A stretch of DNA of 64,000 nt from Conus ventricosus (lineage: Eukaryota > Mollusca > Gastropoda > Neogastropoda > Conidae), in assembly GCA_018398815.1 (NCBI GenBank), contig CM031622.1, positions 16,635,925 through 16,699,924 on the forward strand. Reading direction: 5' to 3'. A program made the position numbers and the translations under genes. The notes below the pieces were generated by a model. The model did no database searches. It saw only the letters and a list, made by a program, of their open reading frames with translations, and was not told the origin of the DNA. Below, one piece after another: positions 19,640 to 30,189 of the stretch (position 1 is the stretch's first letter; each line of letters opens with the position of its first letter).

Positions 19640-21270
19640 TGGTAGATATTCAAAGGGTTGTGTGTGGTCAGGTGGCTGTAATGAACAGCCGACAAAAAAG
19701 GGCCGTGGATGGTCAGGTGGTTGTAATAAACAGTGTCAGACAATGAAAGGGCCGTGGGTGGTCAGATGGCTGTAATAAACAGTGGCAAACAAAGGGCCAT
19801 GGGGGGTCAGGTGGCTGTAATGAACAGTGTCAGACAATGAAAGGGCCGTGGGTGGTCAGATGGCTGTAATAAACAGTGGCAAACAAAGGGCCGTGGGTGG
19901 TCAGGTGGCTGTAATGAACAGCAGACAAAGAAAGGGCCGTGGGTGGTCAGATGGCTGTAATGAACAGTGTGAGACACTGAAAGGGCCGTGGGTTGTCAGG
20001 TGGCTGTAAGGAACAGTGTGAGACAATGAAAGGGCCGTGGGTGGTCAGGTGGCTGTAATTAACAGTGGTAGGCAATGAAAGGGCCGTGGGTGGTCAGGTG
20101 GCTGTAAGGAACAGTGTGAGACAATGAAAGGGCCGTGGGTGGTCAGGTGGCTGTAAGGAACAGTGGTAGGCAATGAAAGGGCCGTGGGTGGTCAGGTGGC
20201 TGTAAGGAACAGTGGTAGACAATGAAAGGGCCGTGGTGGTCAGGTGGCTGTAATGAACAGTGGTAGGGAATGAAAGGGCCGTGGGTGGTCAGGTGGATGT
20301 AATGAACAGTGGTAGGCAATGAAAGGGCCGTGGGTGGTCAGGTGGATGTAATTAACAGTGGTAGGCAATAAAAGGGCCGTGGGTGGTCAGGTGCCTGTAA
20401 TGAACAGTGGCAGACAAAGGGTCGTGGGTGGTCAGGTGGCTGTAATGAACGGTGGTAGGCAATTAAAGGTCCGTGGGTGGTCAGGAGGCTGTAATGAACA
20501 GTGGTAGGCAATGAAAGAGCCGTGGGTGGTCAGGTGGCTGTAATGGACAGTGGCAGACAAAGGGCCGTGGGTGGTCAGGTGGCTGTAATGAACAGCAGAC
20601 AAAGAAAGGGCCGTGGGTGGTCAGGTGGCTGTAATGAACAATGGTAGGCAGTGAAAGGGCCGTGGTGGTCCGGTGGATGTAATGAACAGTGGTAGGCAAT
20701 GAAAGGGCCGTGGGTGGTCAGGTGGCTGTAATGAACAGTGGTAGGCAATGAAGGGGCCGTGGGTGGTCAGGTGGCTGTAAGGAACAGTGGTAGGCAATGA
20801 AAGGGCCGTGGGTGGTCAGGTGGATGTAAGGAACAGTGGTAAGCAATGAAAGGGCCGTGGGTGGTCAGGTGGATGTAATAAGGAACAGTGGAAGGCAATG
20901 AAGGGGCTGTGGGTGGTCAGGTGGCTGTAATGAACAGTAGACAAAGAAAGGGTCGTGGGTGGTCAGGTGGCTGTAATGAACAGTAGACAAAGAAAGGGCC
21001 GTGGGTGGTCAGGTAGCTGTAATGAACAGTAGACAAAGAAAGGGTCGTGGGTGGTCAGGTAGCTGTAATGAACAGTAGACAAAGAAAGGGTCGTGGGTGG
21101 TCAGGTGGCTGTAATGAACAGTAGACAAAGAAAGGGTCGTGGGTGGTCAGGTAGCTGTAATGAACAGTAGACAAAGAAAGGGTCATGGGTGGTCAGGTGG
21201 CTGTAATGAACAGTAGACAAAGAAAGGGTCGTGGGTGGTCAGGTGGCTGTAATGAACAGTGGTAGGCAAT
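19640..21270. repeat. 46/49-bp minisatellite, about 34 copies
   Basis: The unit is about GGTAGGCAATGAAAGGGCCG then TGGGTGGTCAGGTGGCTGTA then ATGAACAGT (49 bp). A 46-bp variant (AGACAAAGAAAGGGTCGTGG) dominates the right end. The array ends 200 bp before an assembly gap, so its true length may be underestimated. Confidence 0.95.
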
Positions 21271-21473
21271 GTCTCAATTTGTCCTCAACAAAGCTGACGC
21301 CAAAATGAATTCTGAGAGAGACGTGAACTGAAAAGTCTAGAAAAAAAAGTAATATCTTCTTCTAGGCAGCCTAATACACTCGCTGGTACATGCTTCTAGT
21401 TCCATTTTCCAAGGACCCCTTTAAAGTGACACTTTCAATCAGTTCATGTACTTTGTGAAGTGAAGGTCAGATC

Positions 21474-21573
21474 NNNNNNNNNNNNNNNNNNNNNNNNNNN
21501 NNNNNNNNNNNNNNNNNNNNNNNNNNNNNNNNNNNNNNNNNNNNNNNNNNNNNNNNNNNNNNNNNNNNNNNNN
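21474..21573. other. Assembly gap (100 N)
   Basis: Exactly 100 N, a standard placeholder for unknown gap length. Left and right sequences need not be adjacent in the genome. Confidence 0.99.
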
Positions 21574-22500
21574 AGCGTTAAGTACGGCCATTGACCATGC
21601 CCCCAGAGTCAAGGCAGGTAATGTGACTGTCATGATTTACATATCCAATGAAATGAGAGGGAGGAAACCTCGATAAGGCGGGAAATACTGACATGGTATC
21701 CCTTGAGGATGGGTTTTTAGGATAAAGGAATGCTGATAAACGAAAGAACGAACAGAAAGACGACAGAGAGAGAGAGAAGAGGTTTGGGTGGGCCTGCGAA
21801 GAAGGCAGGATGGAGGAGGTGAAAAACCGAGCTGTGGGCATTAGCACCATAGAGGTCTGCAGAGGGAGACTAGGGAAGATGTGGAGAGAAAAGAGTTGCT
21901 AACGTAGAAAAAAAAGGAAAAAAAAAGAAAGCAACCATGTCCATTTGATAGAGCAACTAGAAGAGAAGAGAGAGAGTCAATGCGTTAAGCGGAAGAAGAA
22001 GGAGAACAGATCGATGTCGATAGCCACTGTCCGATTTTGAACCGGGGTTCGACCTCATACCTGGCCGCGCCACTTTATCAGCAGTCCAACCTGACCAACG
22101 CCAGCGGTTAACCTGACCAGTGCCAGCAGTCCAACTGCCCAGTGCCGGCGGTCCAACCTGACCATGCCAGCAGTTGTGTCGTGACTGGTGTTTGTGAAAG
22201 GGGCAGTGAAAAGAAAAGAAAAAGAAAAGAAGAAAAGGAAAGACAGTGATTCGTGAATAGTTTAAGATCACCGGGCCAGGTAAAGTAAAAATCTATTTAT
22301 ACCCGGGTTTAGTTAATGAGTTTTAAAAGATAAATGGTTTTGTGAAGTTCCAAGGAAAGAGAGAATGTTTTATTTGTTTGACTCCATATGCATTGATGTT
22401 TGGTTCAATACATGTGTAGTAAAGTTAAGACTTACTAGGTTTGAGTGACGAATGCATGTATAAAATAAATTGTAAGCAGCTGTGAGTGTGTTTGGCGTGG
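21574..22500. other. Unassigned sequence with a short 26-bp repeat
   Basis: No gene recognised. Around 22080-22170 there are four diverged copies of a unit like GTCCAACCTGACCANNGCCAGCA (about 26 bp). A GAACCGGGGTTCGA string near 22038 resembles a tRNA box B but no tRNA fold surrounds it. Confidence 0.45.
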
Positions 22501-22502
22501 CG

Positions 22503-22857
22503 CTAGTCCTTCCTCCACTGACATACCCTGAGGTTGACAGGGTTTTTCCTCTTCTTCTTCATTTCTTTTATGTCCTTTCCAGGCGAAATATTTGGGCGAA
22601 ATTCGTCAAGAGTTAGCGCGATCCCGGGCCCTGGTAGGAAAGAGGTCGTCGGTGTTTTTCTTTTCCCCTTAAAATCCTCACTTTTCGGCTCTTGCATAGC
22701 GACGGATGTGAACCCGGAGGTCCCCATCCATCTAGAGCAGGAGACAAAGATCCCCGACCTCCGAGTTGAAGCAATTTTTAAAACCGTTCTTAGGGTAACT
22801 GTGGAGGCCATGGTAGTTACCTTTTTTTTTGCGAGAGCTAGAGTTGTCACTGGGTAG
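22503..22857 (-). pseudogene. Possible PC4/p15-like coactivator fragment
   Basis: A 115-codon open minus frame contains SGIFVSCSRWMGTSGFTSVA and, further on, GIALTLDEFRPNIS. This resembles the PC4 single-stranded-DNA-binding fold (beta strands ending in a KKGISLTxEQW-like helix start). The conserved basic stretch between them is only partly in frame. It may belong to the Polinton 2 cargo or be independent. The plus-strand open frame over the same bases is an antisense shadow. Weak call. Confidence 0.3.
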
Positions 22858-22929
22858 AGAGAGGTCTTTTCGGGGCAGGTAGTGATGCTAGGAAAGCACG
22901 GGCAAACAGGATAATGTTACTCTTTTTTA

Positions 22930-23720
22930 TAGGGGGGGTTATCTGAAACACTTTCCTTAAGCGAGTTTTCCCCTGGGGGTCAAATTAACCCAAATTAAGG
23001 GTTATGAGCTTCACTTTAACCTAAAAAAAAAATCTTTTGGGTTTGGGTTTTAAAAATTTATGACAGATTCGGTACATTAACCGAGTTACCATAGAGGAAG
23101 TAACCCAAAAAAAAAAAACAAAAAACTCCAGTTGGGATTGCCACATGGTTGTGAAATAACAGACATTTACCCTTTTAAAAAAATGATAGCCCCGGGGGGT
23201 ACACTTAACCGATTTAAAAAAAAAAGGGGAGATCACAAGGTTATGGAAGACATTAAACATTTAAACCCAGAAAAAAAAATGATAGCCCCGGGTGGGTACA
23301 CAAACCAAAAACAAGGGGTGTCACGAGGTTTGGACGACATTAACCCATAAAACCCTCAGGAAAAATTATAGCCCCGGGTGGGTACACTCATCGTTAAAAA
23401 CCACAACAAGGGAGTGTCCCCAAGGTTATGGCAACATTAACCAGTAAACCCTCAGATAAAAAAACAAAAATGATAGCCCCCGTAGGTAAAACTTCACGCT
23501 TTTAAACAAAAAACAGATGTCACAAGATAATGAAAGAATTAAAAAATGATGCCCCGGGTGGCTACACTGACGATTAAAAAAAAGGGATTGTCACAATTAT
23601 AAAGGCCCATTAACCCGTAAAGCCTCAGGGAAAAAAAAAATAGGCCCAGGGGGGACCAAAAAAATGAAGGGATTGACCAGGTTTGAAAGCGTTAACCCTC
23701 AGGAAAAAAACAATGGTGTT
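22930..23720. repeat. Degenerate ~110-bp repeat with CCCCGGG...GGTACAC core
   Basis: Six or seven diverged copies share AATGATAGCCCCGGGTGGGT followed by ACAC. A GGG-TGTCAC-AGGTT-TGG segment, ACATTAACCCATAAACCCTC and an A-rich tract come next. Spacing is about 100-115 bp. It lies at one flank of Polinton 2 and may be its subterminal repeat. Copies differ mainly by homopolymer length, as expected from sequencing error or old age. Confidence 0.75.
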
Positions 23721-23993
23721 GACATGTCATAATACTGATAACAACTTTTTTTTTTTCATTGGCTGACCCACCACACATTTATTAAATAAATCACACAAAC
23801 ATTGTCAATGGCGCCATCCTAAGAGGCGTTCGGGGTGGGATTATTCTTGACGGTGCGAGCCTCTCGCATTCTTTTTTTTCAGGGAAGGTGGCCTGTGGCT
23901 GCATCATCTGTCGTAGCATCCCACCATTCAACACTGGGGCGAGGAAGCTGGGTCACGTACCCCCCCGGGGTCCGCATAGAGTCGACTGTCATC

Positions 23994-24293
23994 TCATAGG
24001 GTACAACACCCACTGGGAGGCTTGGGTACGTAATCAGAACGTTGTTCATGGACTGCGCTCTCCAAACGTTTGTGACTCTGTATCAGCCTTTGAAACTGTT
24101 TGATGTCCATTGAAACGCCTCTCTGTGATTTCACCAAGCGGCCACCCTTAGTGTTGATAGGAGCGTGGGTATTGAAAAATGTGTATCTTGAGGGCTCCAG
24201 GCGCAATGCTTTCACTGTAGCGAAGGGGTTTTTGCCCAAAGGATACATCACACTGTCCTTCGACCTCTTCATGTTTCGACTGACTGTATCCAA
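23994..24293 (-). pseudogene. PC4-like domain protein of Polinton 2
   Basis: A 99-codon open minus frame. The segment KNPFATVKALRL, then GGRLVKSQRGVSMDIKQFQR (about residues 49-68), has the PC4/p15 pattern: a beta strand with an aromatic-threonine core, a loop, then a basic glycine followed by a (G)VS(M/L)-x-x-x-QF helix start. PC4 proteins bind single-stranded DNA, and such domains occur in some virus-like elements. No enzyme motif. Family assignment is by pattern only. Confidence 0.42.
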
Positions 24294-24299
24294 ATGATA

Positions 24300-24930
24300 A
24301 CCTCATAAAAGTATGTTTTTTATACGCATCACCAGTCTAAATCCTTTTTGGTTTTGACCAGCTCCAAACCAACAGTTTTCATCATCTTCTCGGGCTCGCA
24401 GCTGGTCAAGACCGAAAACGGATGACGCTCATTTGAAAACTGCAGCGTTTCCGTGTTTTCCCAGGCCTCCCTTTAACGCCAGCCAATTGATGGAGTTTGA
24501 AATGTTCGGATACACTTTAGTACCACACTCCCGGGTTTTTGGAAGGGTTTTATCCAAAATTAAATTTCCACAAACTCTCCCCCCCTGTCTGAATTAGCAA
24601 TCTGTGCAGTTGCCCCCTTTCCAAATCTTTTTCGTGACCAGTCGGGTACTTGGGGAGCACTTCGATAGCAAACAGTTCCCCCAAAGGGCTTTCTGAATGA
24701 GTTTTTTAAGTTTGCTGATAACGTCATTCACTCTCCAAACACGCTTCCATGATCAAAGGAAGGTGAACACTATGATGGAGGGAAAGTCGTAAAGTCTGGT
24801 TTTTTTATACTGCTCACTATCGTCGCGTAAACCAAAACGCACTTGCCAATTCACTCTTTGGTCGTTTTGTCTCGGGTGATGAGGATGAAAGCGGGGACAG
24901 CAGACAAACGAAAACTGACCCCTCTGCTTT
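24300..24930 (-). other. Unassigned, frame-broken part of Polinton 2
   Basis: No protein family recognised. Several short minus-strand open pieces occur, for example GLELVKTKKDLDW near 24330-24370, with frequent homopolymers. It probably carries a small element gene downstream of the protease. Confidence 0.35.
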
Positions 24931-25290
24931 TTTTTTAACGGGAAATAAAGCACGAAAACCCCACAGTTGGCAGAAGTCCATTCTTGAATCCATTGGGGGT
25001 TGAAATGATATGCAAACTATGTCTTAAAATAAAATAATAAATATCTGGGTAAAGGCTTGGTGGAAATCCGAAACTGTCAAAAAAATTCGGCATGTCTTTT
25101 CTGTCCAACCCCCACGGCCCCCCAAGGTTCACCAGGTCCCTCACTGTTGCTCCGGTTAATCACAAAGCCAATAGGGCGACGGGTGGGATCAGGCATTTTT
25201 GTTTCGGGGAAACACACCACCGAACGTCCGTTGGCATAGACGTCTCTTTTAATACAGAGGCGATCTGACTGCTGTTCAATTTTTTTTTTT
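24930..25290 (-). pseudogene. Adenovirus-type cysteine protease of Polinton 2 (broken)
   Basis: The N-terminal part lies in an open frame ending near 25077 (IGFVINRSNSEGPGEPWGAV, then KRHAEFF) and continues in another frame as DSFGFPPSLYPDIYYFI (about 25024-25075). A third frame carries NCGVFVLYF (about 24945-24975). This is the C5/adenain-like layout: GxHW, FFDSFG, then the catalytic Cys in a CG(x)F segment. Such proteases mature Polinton/adintovirus virions. The position expected to be His reads Pro (CCT instead of CAT), which would abolish activity if real. It directly follows the capsid gene. Two frame shifts at poly-A/T runs. Confidence 0.72.
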
Positions 25291-25299
25291 AGTCTTTCA

Positions 25300-26570
25300 G
25301 GACTTGACGGGCACGGCCCAATCTCCACCATGTAGTCCAGTTCTGCATACACCAACACATGCAACGGGGTGCCCAAAGCCTGACTAAATTTCATCTCAGA
25401 CGCAGGCTCCGGACGGATCAGTTAAAAACTGTTGGTCTCCATCACAGGCTTGGGCTAAAAATCAAAAGCGAAAAATGGTTTTAGCCCCTGTCGTACTCTC
25501 GGTAGGAAATACATTACCAGCGTCTCGGTGGGTCATTCCATGGCTAGCATGGTGCTGTAAAAGGGCCCCGAACATATTGCCTGTGCTCAAAGTCAGGAGT
25601 CGGGCCTTAGACGGGATCTGCTTTCCGTTCAGATACAGACACAAAAAGTTCAGGTTGTATGGGAAAATTTAAAAGGGGGTTTTTTGGTTAGGATTCCTTT
25701 TGAACCTTCTGTGTCCACCAGAGCATGACGATCTGGTTGGCGTCGGGACTGGGGAAAGGTTGTCTTGGATGGTGCTTAAATTTCCCGGGGGAATAGCAAA
25801 AGTTTTTATTTGCACTTTCTTAAATGGATATTTGCACGTTCCTCGTTCAAGGGCCTTCTCGTGGCCAGGCCAAACAGACGGACTGGGTTTCACTTTCCTC
25901 ACAAAAAATGACGCGTGGGTGATAAACGGACTTGAAGGATGACCAACCCCCCCGTCCGCTGCCATTATTTTAAAGGCGCTTTTGGAGGGAGTTTGTTTAA
26001 TTTTGGGACATCTACGCGTTAATAAATAACGATCCTGGGTCATAATGTCAGTGTGCAGTCGACCTATCATGTCAATTTCTGCGCTCCGGGTGGAAAACCC
26101 GCGTCGGATCTAAACCGTTGTTGTCAGTCCCAGTAGTGTCGTTCATATCCCCTTGGTGAGTCCGGTAAAAGCAGCCCCCGGGTAAGAGGTCCAGATTCGC
26201 ATCCTGCCCGTAGTTGAGCGTCGTCTCAAGATAGGCTCTGTTGGGCATAGGTGTTTTCACTGGGATATCAGCACGTTGTTCAAGACACCTCCACCTGACT
26301 GAAGACTATGCAACCAGTTTTTTACAGAAAAGTTAGATCGGCGTCCAGGTTAGTCCCATCCAATTTGGGGTTACTTTGGTTTTGAGATGAAAGAGGGTGT
26401 TGCTCAGATCACAGATAGTCCGCTGTGCCTCCGCTAATATGAAAATCGATGGGCGCGTTAGGAGACAACGCAGACAAGGGGTGGAATTCTACAAAAGCCC
26501 CTGCTCAACAGACGTTTGTGGTAAAAGGAACGGCAAACAGATCCATTCCGCTATCAGCACCTTCACAGGA
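25300..26570 (-). pseudogene. Major capsid protein of Polinton 2, F54H12.2-like (broken)
   Basis: In order from the N-terminus: NAPIDFHISGGTADYL (near 26400-26450), KTPMPNRAYLETTLNYGQDA (26200-26260), and IGRLHTDIMTQDRYLL (26015-26070) with THASFFVRKVKPSPSVWPGH (25860-25920). Further on are IPPGNLSTIQDN (25750-25790), CLYLNGKQIPSK (25605-25644) and FSQALGTPLHVLVYAELDYM (25325-25390). This string of motifs is the family widely annotated as uncharacterised protein F54H12.2, interpreted as a Polinton capsid protein. Length (about 420 codons) matches the family. At least five frame shifts. It lies between a pVI-like gene and the protease, the usual order. Confidence 0.78.
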
Positions 26571-26599
26571 CTTTTGTTTGAATCAGAGACAGACGAAAA

Positions 26600-26990
26600 A
26601 AACTATCCAAAAGTCCTTCAGAGTGGTGAAGTCTTTCTTCTTTTTTCTTCCTTCCACTCTTGACCCGGTCCCCTCGATGTCGCTTGAAATTTTTACTCTT
26701 ATGGGCGCGTATGTCCAGGGGGCGGTAGTGGTGCAGTACCTCCTAGTAGTCTTTGAGAGGCCTGGGACTACATACGTTTACCGGCTTCTTTACTTCTCTG
26801 TTTCATGGCCTGAAGTTAATTTTTGCCGGACAAGACTCCTGCCAATCTGCCCAAAACCCGTTTTGGCCCCCACTTTAAGAACGCTTTTTGGGTCCGGATT
26901 GTGAGCATAGGCACAAGACTCTTGCTAAGCTCCCCAAGAGTTACCAGCCTCTTCCCCGGTAATTTTTACCCCCACAAACAAAGGGAAGCT
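26600..26990 (-). pseudogene. Minor capsid (pVI-like) protein of Polinton 2 (broken)
   Basis: Shifted minus frames show a glycine-rich start LPFVGV (near 26970-26990) and then KSVLKVGAKTGFGQIGRSLV-like residues (26845-26895). A basic tail of RKKRRK type follows, near 26640-26670. Polinton genomes carry such an amphipathic, GxGxxxxxxL-starting protein just upstream of the capsid gene. It is assigned as an adenovirus pVI-like minor capsid by position and composition. Very damaged. Confidence 0.45.
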
Positions 26991-27800
26991 TGACCCACCT
27001 GATCAATGTAATATTGTTCATAGGCTTGTTTGGGCTTAAAAGGGACGACATAGTTGCTCATAGTCATCAGGTCGTCGGCGACGAAAGTGAGCGTCACGAT
27101 GGTCTTCCCTCGTCCAAATGACAATGGATTGCCCGTGTCGTTAGTTTAAAGGATCTCCACTGGTTAAACTGAAATTGGCTTTTAAGGACGTAGTTGGGTT
27201 TGTCAAAGATGTGGGTGAACCACGTCCCTTTTGCGGTCTCCAATAGGGACGATTTTCAACAAGGGCACCATCACATCGCCCACGGGTCTAGAATGGACGA
27301 GATCGCAGTAAAAAGATACTTCCCGTCCTTTATGAAGTTGCACCGGGTGAGTACTTTTGAGCCCTCTTCCTAAAATGCTATCACGTTCCAAAATAAAAAT
27401 CTACTGTAGTTTCTTTCCTAATTTTATGGCCCCACCACGTTTGTACACTTTAATGTGAACGGTCCCGGAGACACGAGAATATACCACCTTGATTTCATTC
27501 TGTTTCCTTTTTCCACTGGCTTGGCGTATCTGACTGTTCATCTCTTCCACCTAGACGTGTACAGACCTCCAGGAATGAGTAATGTTTTTTGATCGGAGTT
27601 GCCAAACCATCTAATCTCAAACCATCCATCCACGTCTCCTAAAATTGCAATACGTGTTACTAAACAAAATTTCACTTAATCCTACCTCAAGTCCGCACTC
27701 ACTTTAATGGGTTGTGGCAATTTGGTCAAAAAATGGCTGGGATGAAATTGTCTGGATAAAAACTGCAAGGAGCTAAATTTCTGGGAAGGGTAAGGTAAAA
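26990..27800 (-). pseudogene. Penton-like minor capsid protein of Polinton 2 (broken)
   Basis: Reading leftward: FHPSHFLTKLPQPIKVSADL near 27690-27760, VVYSRVSGTVHIKVYKRGG near 27430-27490, and an open frame at 27203-27391 with REVSFYCDLVHSRPVGDVMV and PLLKIVPIGD. Next come FDKPNYVLKSQFQFNQW near 27150-27205 and VADDLMTMSNYVVPFKPKQA near 27020-27080. Motifs of the type F.P.N....F.TKLP.PI, then YCD.V....VGD...PLL, are characteristic of the single-jelly-roll minor capsid (penton) protein of Polintons. About 260 codons, in the usual place two genes upstream of the major capsid protein. Confidence 0.65.
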
Positions 27801-28150
27801 ACACATCTAGAGCGTATGTCGATGCTTGGATTGGGTTTGAACGTAACCGAGACGCTGCCTAAAAGCGCTACCCACAAATTTTCTGCGCCGAAACCGCGTG
27901 TCAAATTATACAGAGACACTCCAACAACTACATACACCAGCAGAACTGACAGCCAAAGACTATTTCCTGCGAGGTACTCGATGACCAAACTGCGCCATAA
28001 CAAAGATTGCGAGAGTCCTTTGGTCTCTTAGTCAATCCTCTCCCCCTCCTCCTTCGTCGAGTGGTTCAGTGGGAGTATTGGGTGAGCGCGTCTGCGGGAT
28101 CCATGAGTTAAATGACGAGTCATAGCCGTTACCACTTTACTAATACTCTG
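27800..28150. other. Unassigned stretch of Polinton 2 between penton-like gene and integrase
   Basis: Open frames of about 70-75 codons exist on both strands (27773-28003 minus is hydrophobic: LWLSVLLVYVVVGVSLYNL). Neither matches a family I know. A short membrane protein is possible on the minus strand. Confidence 0.35.
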
Positions 28151-29060
28151 TTCGTCCACCGGGAGCTCTTCGATGTTTTAAGATGGTTTCAATGCGAAAC
28201 ACATCTTTGCACCCACTTTTTGTAGCTCCTGACTGTAAAAGGTCCCTGTCGTTCATCACCGTGGTCATCCTTCCCAAAACGTAGGGCACAGGTACTGTAC
28301 GTTTCACTCAGCTCACTGTGAAAAGTTCTTCTGTCCAAAGATGGCATGTAGCCCTTCTTAAACATTCTCCTTGCTTTCTAAGACAACTCGGTCACCCACC
28401 TTCAATTTAGGGGTTTAAAACTCCTTCAATGGATGATTGTAGAGGGTGTTCCACACGTCCTCTTGGTTGTCTCTGGTTACGGCGATTGGTTTCAAGTTTA
28501 ATGCTGCAATGGGAACGCTGTGAGTAACTATCCACACATGGGTAAGACATCCACAAACCTTAAGGTGTTGTGGGTTGGTAAAGTAATGCCACAAAATTTC
28601 CTTGAGAGTCCGATTGAACCGTTCTACCACGGAGGCTTTTATGTCTTCATTTTCTGTACTAAAATGGTACACTTTCTGCTCTTTTAAAAGGCTTGAAAGA
28701 GTTATTTACGAAATTCGGACCCTTTCTCCGTTTGGGGTTTTATTGGGTTTTCTCCCCCGATCAAAAATAGTCTAAAGGCTGCAATCAAGGGTTTGCAGTC
28801 TTGTTTTTCAGGGAAAAACCCACGCAAACTTACTGAAGACGTCAATACATGTAAGAATATACACAAACCGTCATTGTCTTTCTTTATAGTATGCAAATCA
28901 ATGAGATCAGCCTGCCATTGGTGATCAATACCACCCCCGATAATGCGACGTCGAGGAAAGCGTTAACAACTGGTTTGTGAAGAGTGTAAGCATCTTCATA
29001 GGCCAACCAATTTTCCAAGACCGACGTTTTTTTCTTCACGGATCTTTTTAACGCATTCAC
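28150..29060 (-). pseudogene. Retroviral-type integrase of Polinton 2 (broken)
   Basis: From the N-terminus: AYEDAYTLHKPV near 28960-29000 and RFPRRRIIGGGIDHQWQADL near 28900-28960, with the first catalytic Asp in ADLID. Next is IKKDNDGLCIFLHVLTS, then the second Asp region reading QTEKGSEF (28702-28896) where TDKGTEF is usual. Then KASVVERFNRTLKEILWHYF with the Glu (28415-28672), and a C-terminal chromo-like module LKVGDRVVLESKENV and GTFYSQELQKV (28220-28420). The second Asp reads Glu in the open frame, possibly a substitution or error. This is the F54H12.3-type integrase. At least three frame shifts. Confidence 0.8.
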
Positions 29061-29139
29061 TCCTCCATATGAGCGGGACTGACGGATTGTAAATATGCCT
29101 CGGACAGGATCGGGATAGAAGCGCCCCTTTACGTTTCAT

Positions 29140-29800
29140 CTTTTTCTAAGGTTCCCAACCCTTTTTGGGGATGCTAGGTGGGCGCGTCTTGATTTTTTTT
29201 CTCTTTCGGAAGCTCCTTGGTGGATCTGAGGGTGGCTTTCCTTCAAGAACTGGTCGGGGTTGACCATAAATTCCCAACGTCAGGATGACCAACAAGATCT
29301 TGGGGGACATTTGATTCTCGGGGAGCTCTGGCGAAGATTTCCCATCCTCGGAGCCAAAGCTTCGCTTCTTTCTCAAAAAGTCCCTTTACTAAGTCCACCA
29401 CGTTCGTTCGGGAATCACCTTTCCCTGATACTTTATCTCACCCCGTGCGTTCCATCCCAGGTTGGGGTCTTTTTGGATATGATGCCAATAGTCGCCCCGC
29501 TTTCTTTTTAAATGTTTTGGGCACACTTCCATCACATCCTCTTGCACTGACCCCCTTTTGAAAAGAATATCTGCTGGATGTTCCGTGGGGTTTCAGGAGG
29601 TGACGTGTTCTTCATCTCTACGGTTCCCAGAGGTCGCTTTTTTGAACTGTTCTACTTTCCCTTTAAGTAACTTCATCAAAGCTTGTTGGTACATTCTGGC
29701 TTTGTCATCTGGTCCAATATCCGTACGATCCAATATGTCACGCATATCCGCATCGATTTCACGTACGCTTCCGCATTGCATCAGTCCAGGAGGTCCTCCC
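29140..29800 (-). pseudogene. Helical Polinton 2 protein upstream of integrase (broken)
   Basis: Open minus segment 29593-29781 reads SVREIDADMRDILDRTDIGP and DDKARMYQQALMKLLKGKV. The pattern (M..IL....L...DKA..Y.Q.L...L) is a conserved helical domain found just 5' of integrase in F54H12-type elements. A second open segment at 29146-29376 is rich in basic residues and PPRSFRKRKK, probably its linker and tail. Function unknown; a scaffold or integrase-partner role is speculative. Confidence 0.55.
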
Positions 29801-29829
29801 GGCAGGTTTCTGATTTTCGAGCAATCGTG

Positions 29830-30100
29830 GATCCCTTAACACCATTTTTTTTTACATGCTCCAACTTTCAGCAGCTTAAAATCTTCCTTCAAAACGACTA
29901 AATTTAAAAAGGAGCCCCCAGTACCATGATAGGCGCTAACAAAGACCCCAAAAACCTCCCTTCTGAACAATCTGCGTCTCTTCACGGAGATCCCCTTCTT
30001 GGCCAGAGCACGAAGGCTAGTCTTGTATCGACACAGTTTTTTCTTTGGGTGGGGGTCAAGGAAACAGCACCTTTTAAAATATTCAGAGAACATTCCTTAG
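29830..30100 (-). pseudogene. Small basic protein of Polinton 2
   Basis: An 85-codon open minus frame. The motif CRYKTSLRALAKKGISVKRR is typical of a short, very basic Polinton protein (L...LR.LA.K....K.KR) that usually ends in a glycine-rich hydrophobic segment; that ending is shifted out of frame here. Possibly a DNA-condensing core-like protein. It sits between the ATPase and the helical protein. Confidence 0.5.
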
Positions 30101-30189
30101 AGTGTCCATCAGGTCCGGAGGCTCCTTTAATAACGGCTTTCACCCCAGCGGGTTTTGGGGACCATCAGCAATCGGAGATGGGGTGCGTT

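Noticed and set aside
22020..22080. tRNA or LTR primer-binding site around GAACCGGGGTTCGA
   Set aside because: No cloverleaf, no TG...CA termini nearby; the string is a chance palindrome.
26397..26904. Plus-strand open frames of 88 and 151 codons
   Set aside because: Antisense to the capsid and pVI-like genes of Polinton 2; no recognisable domain.
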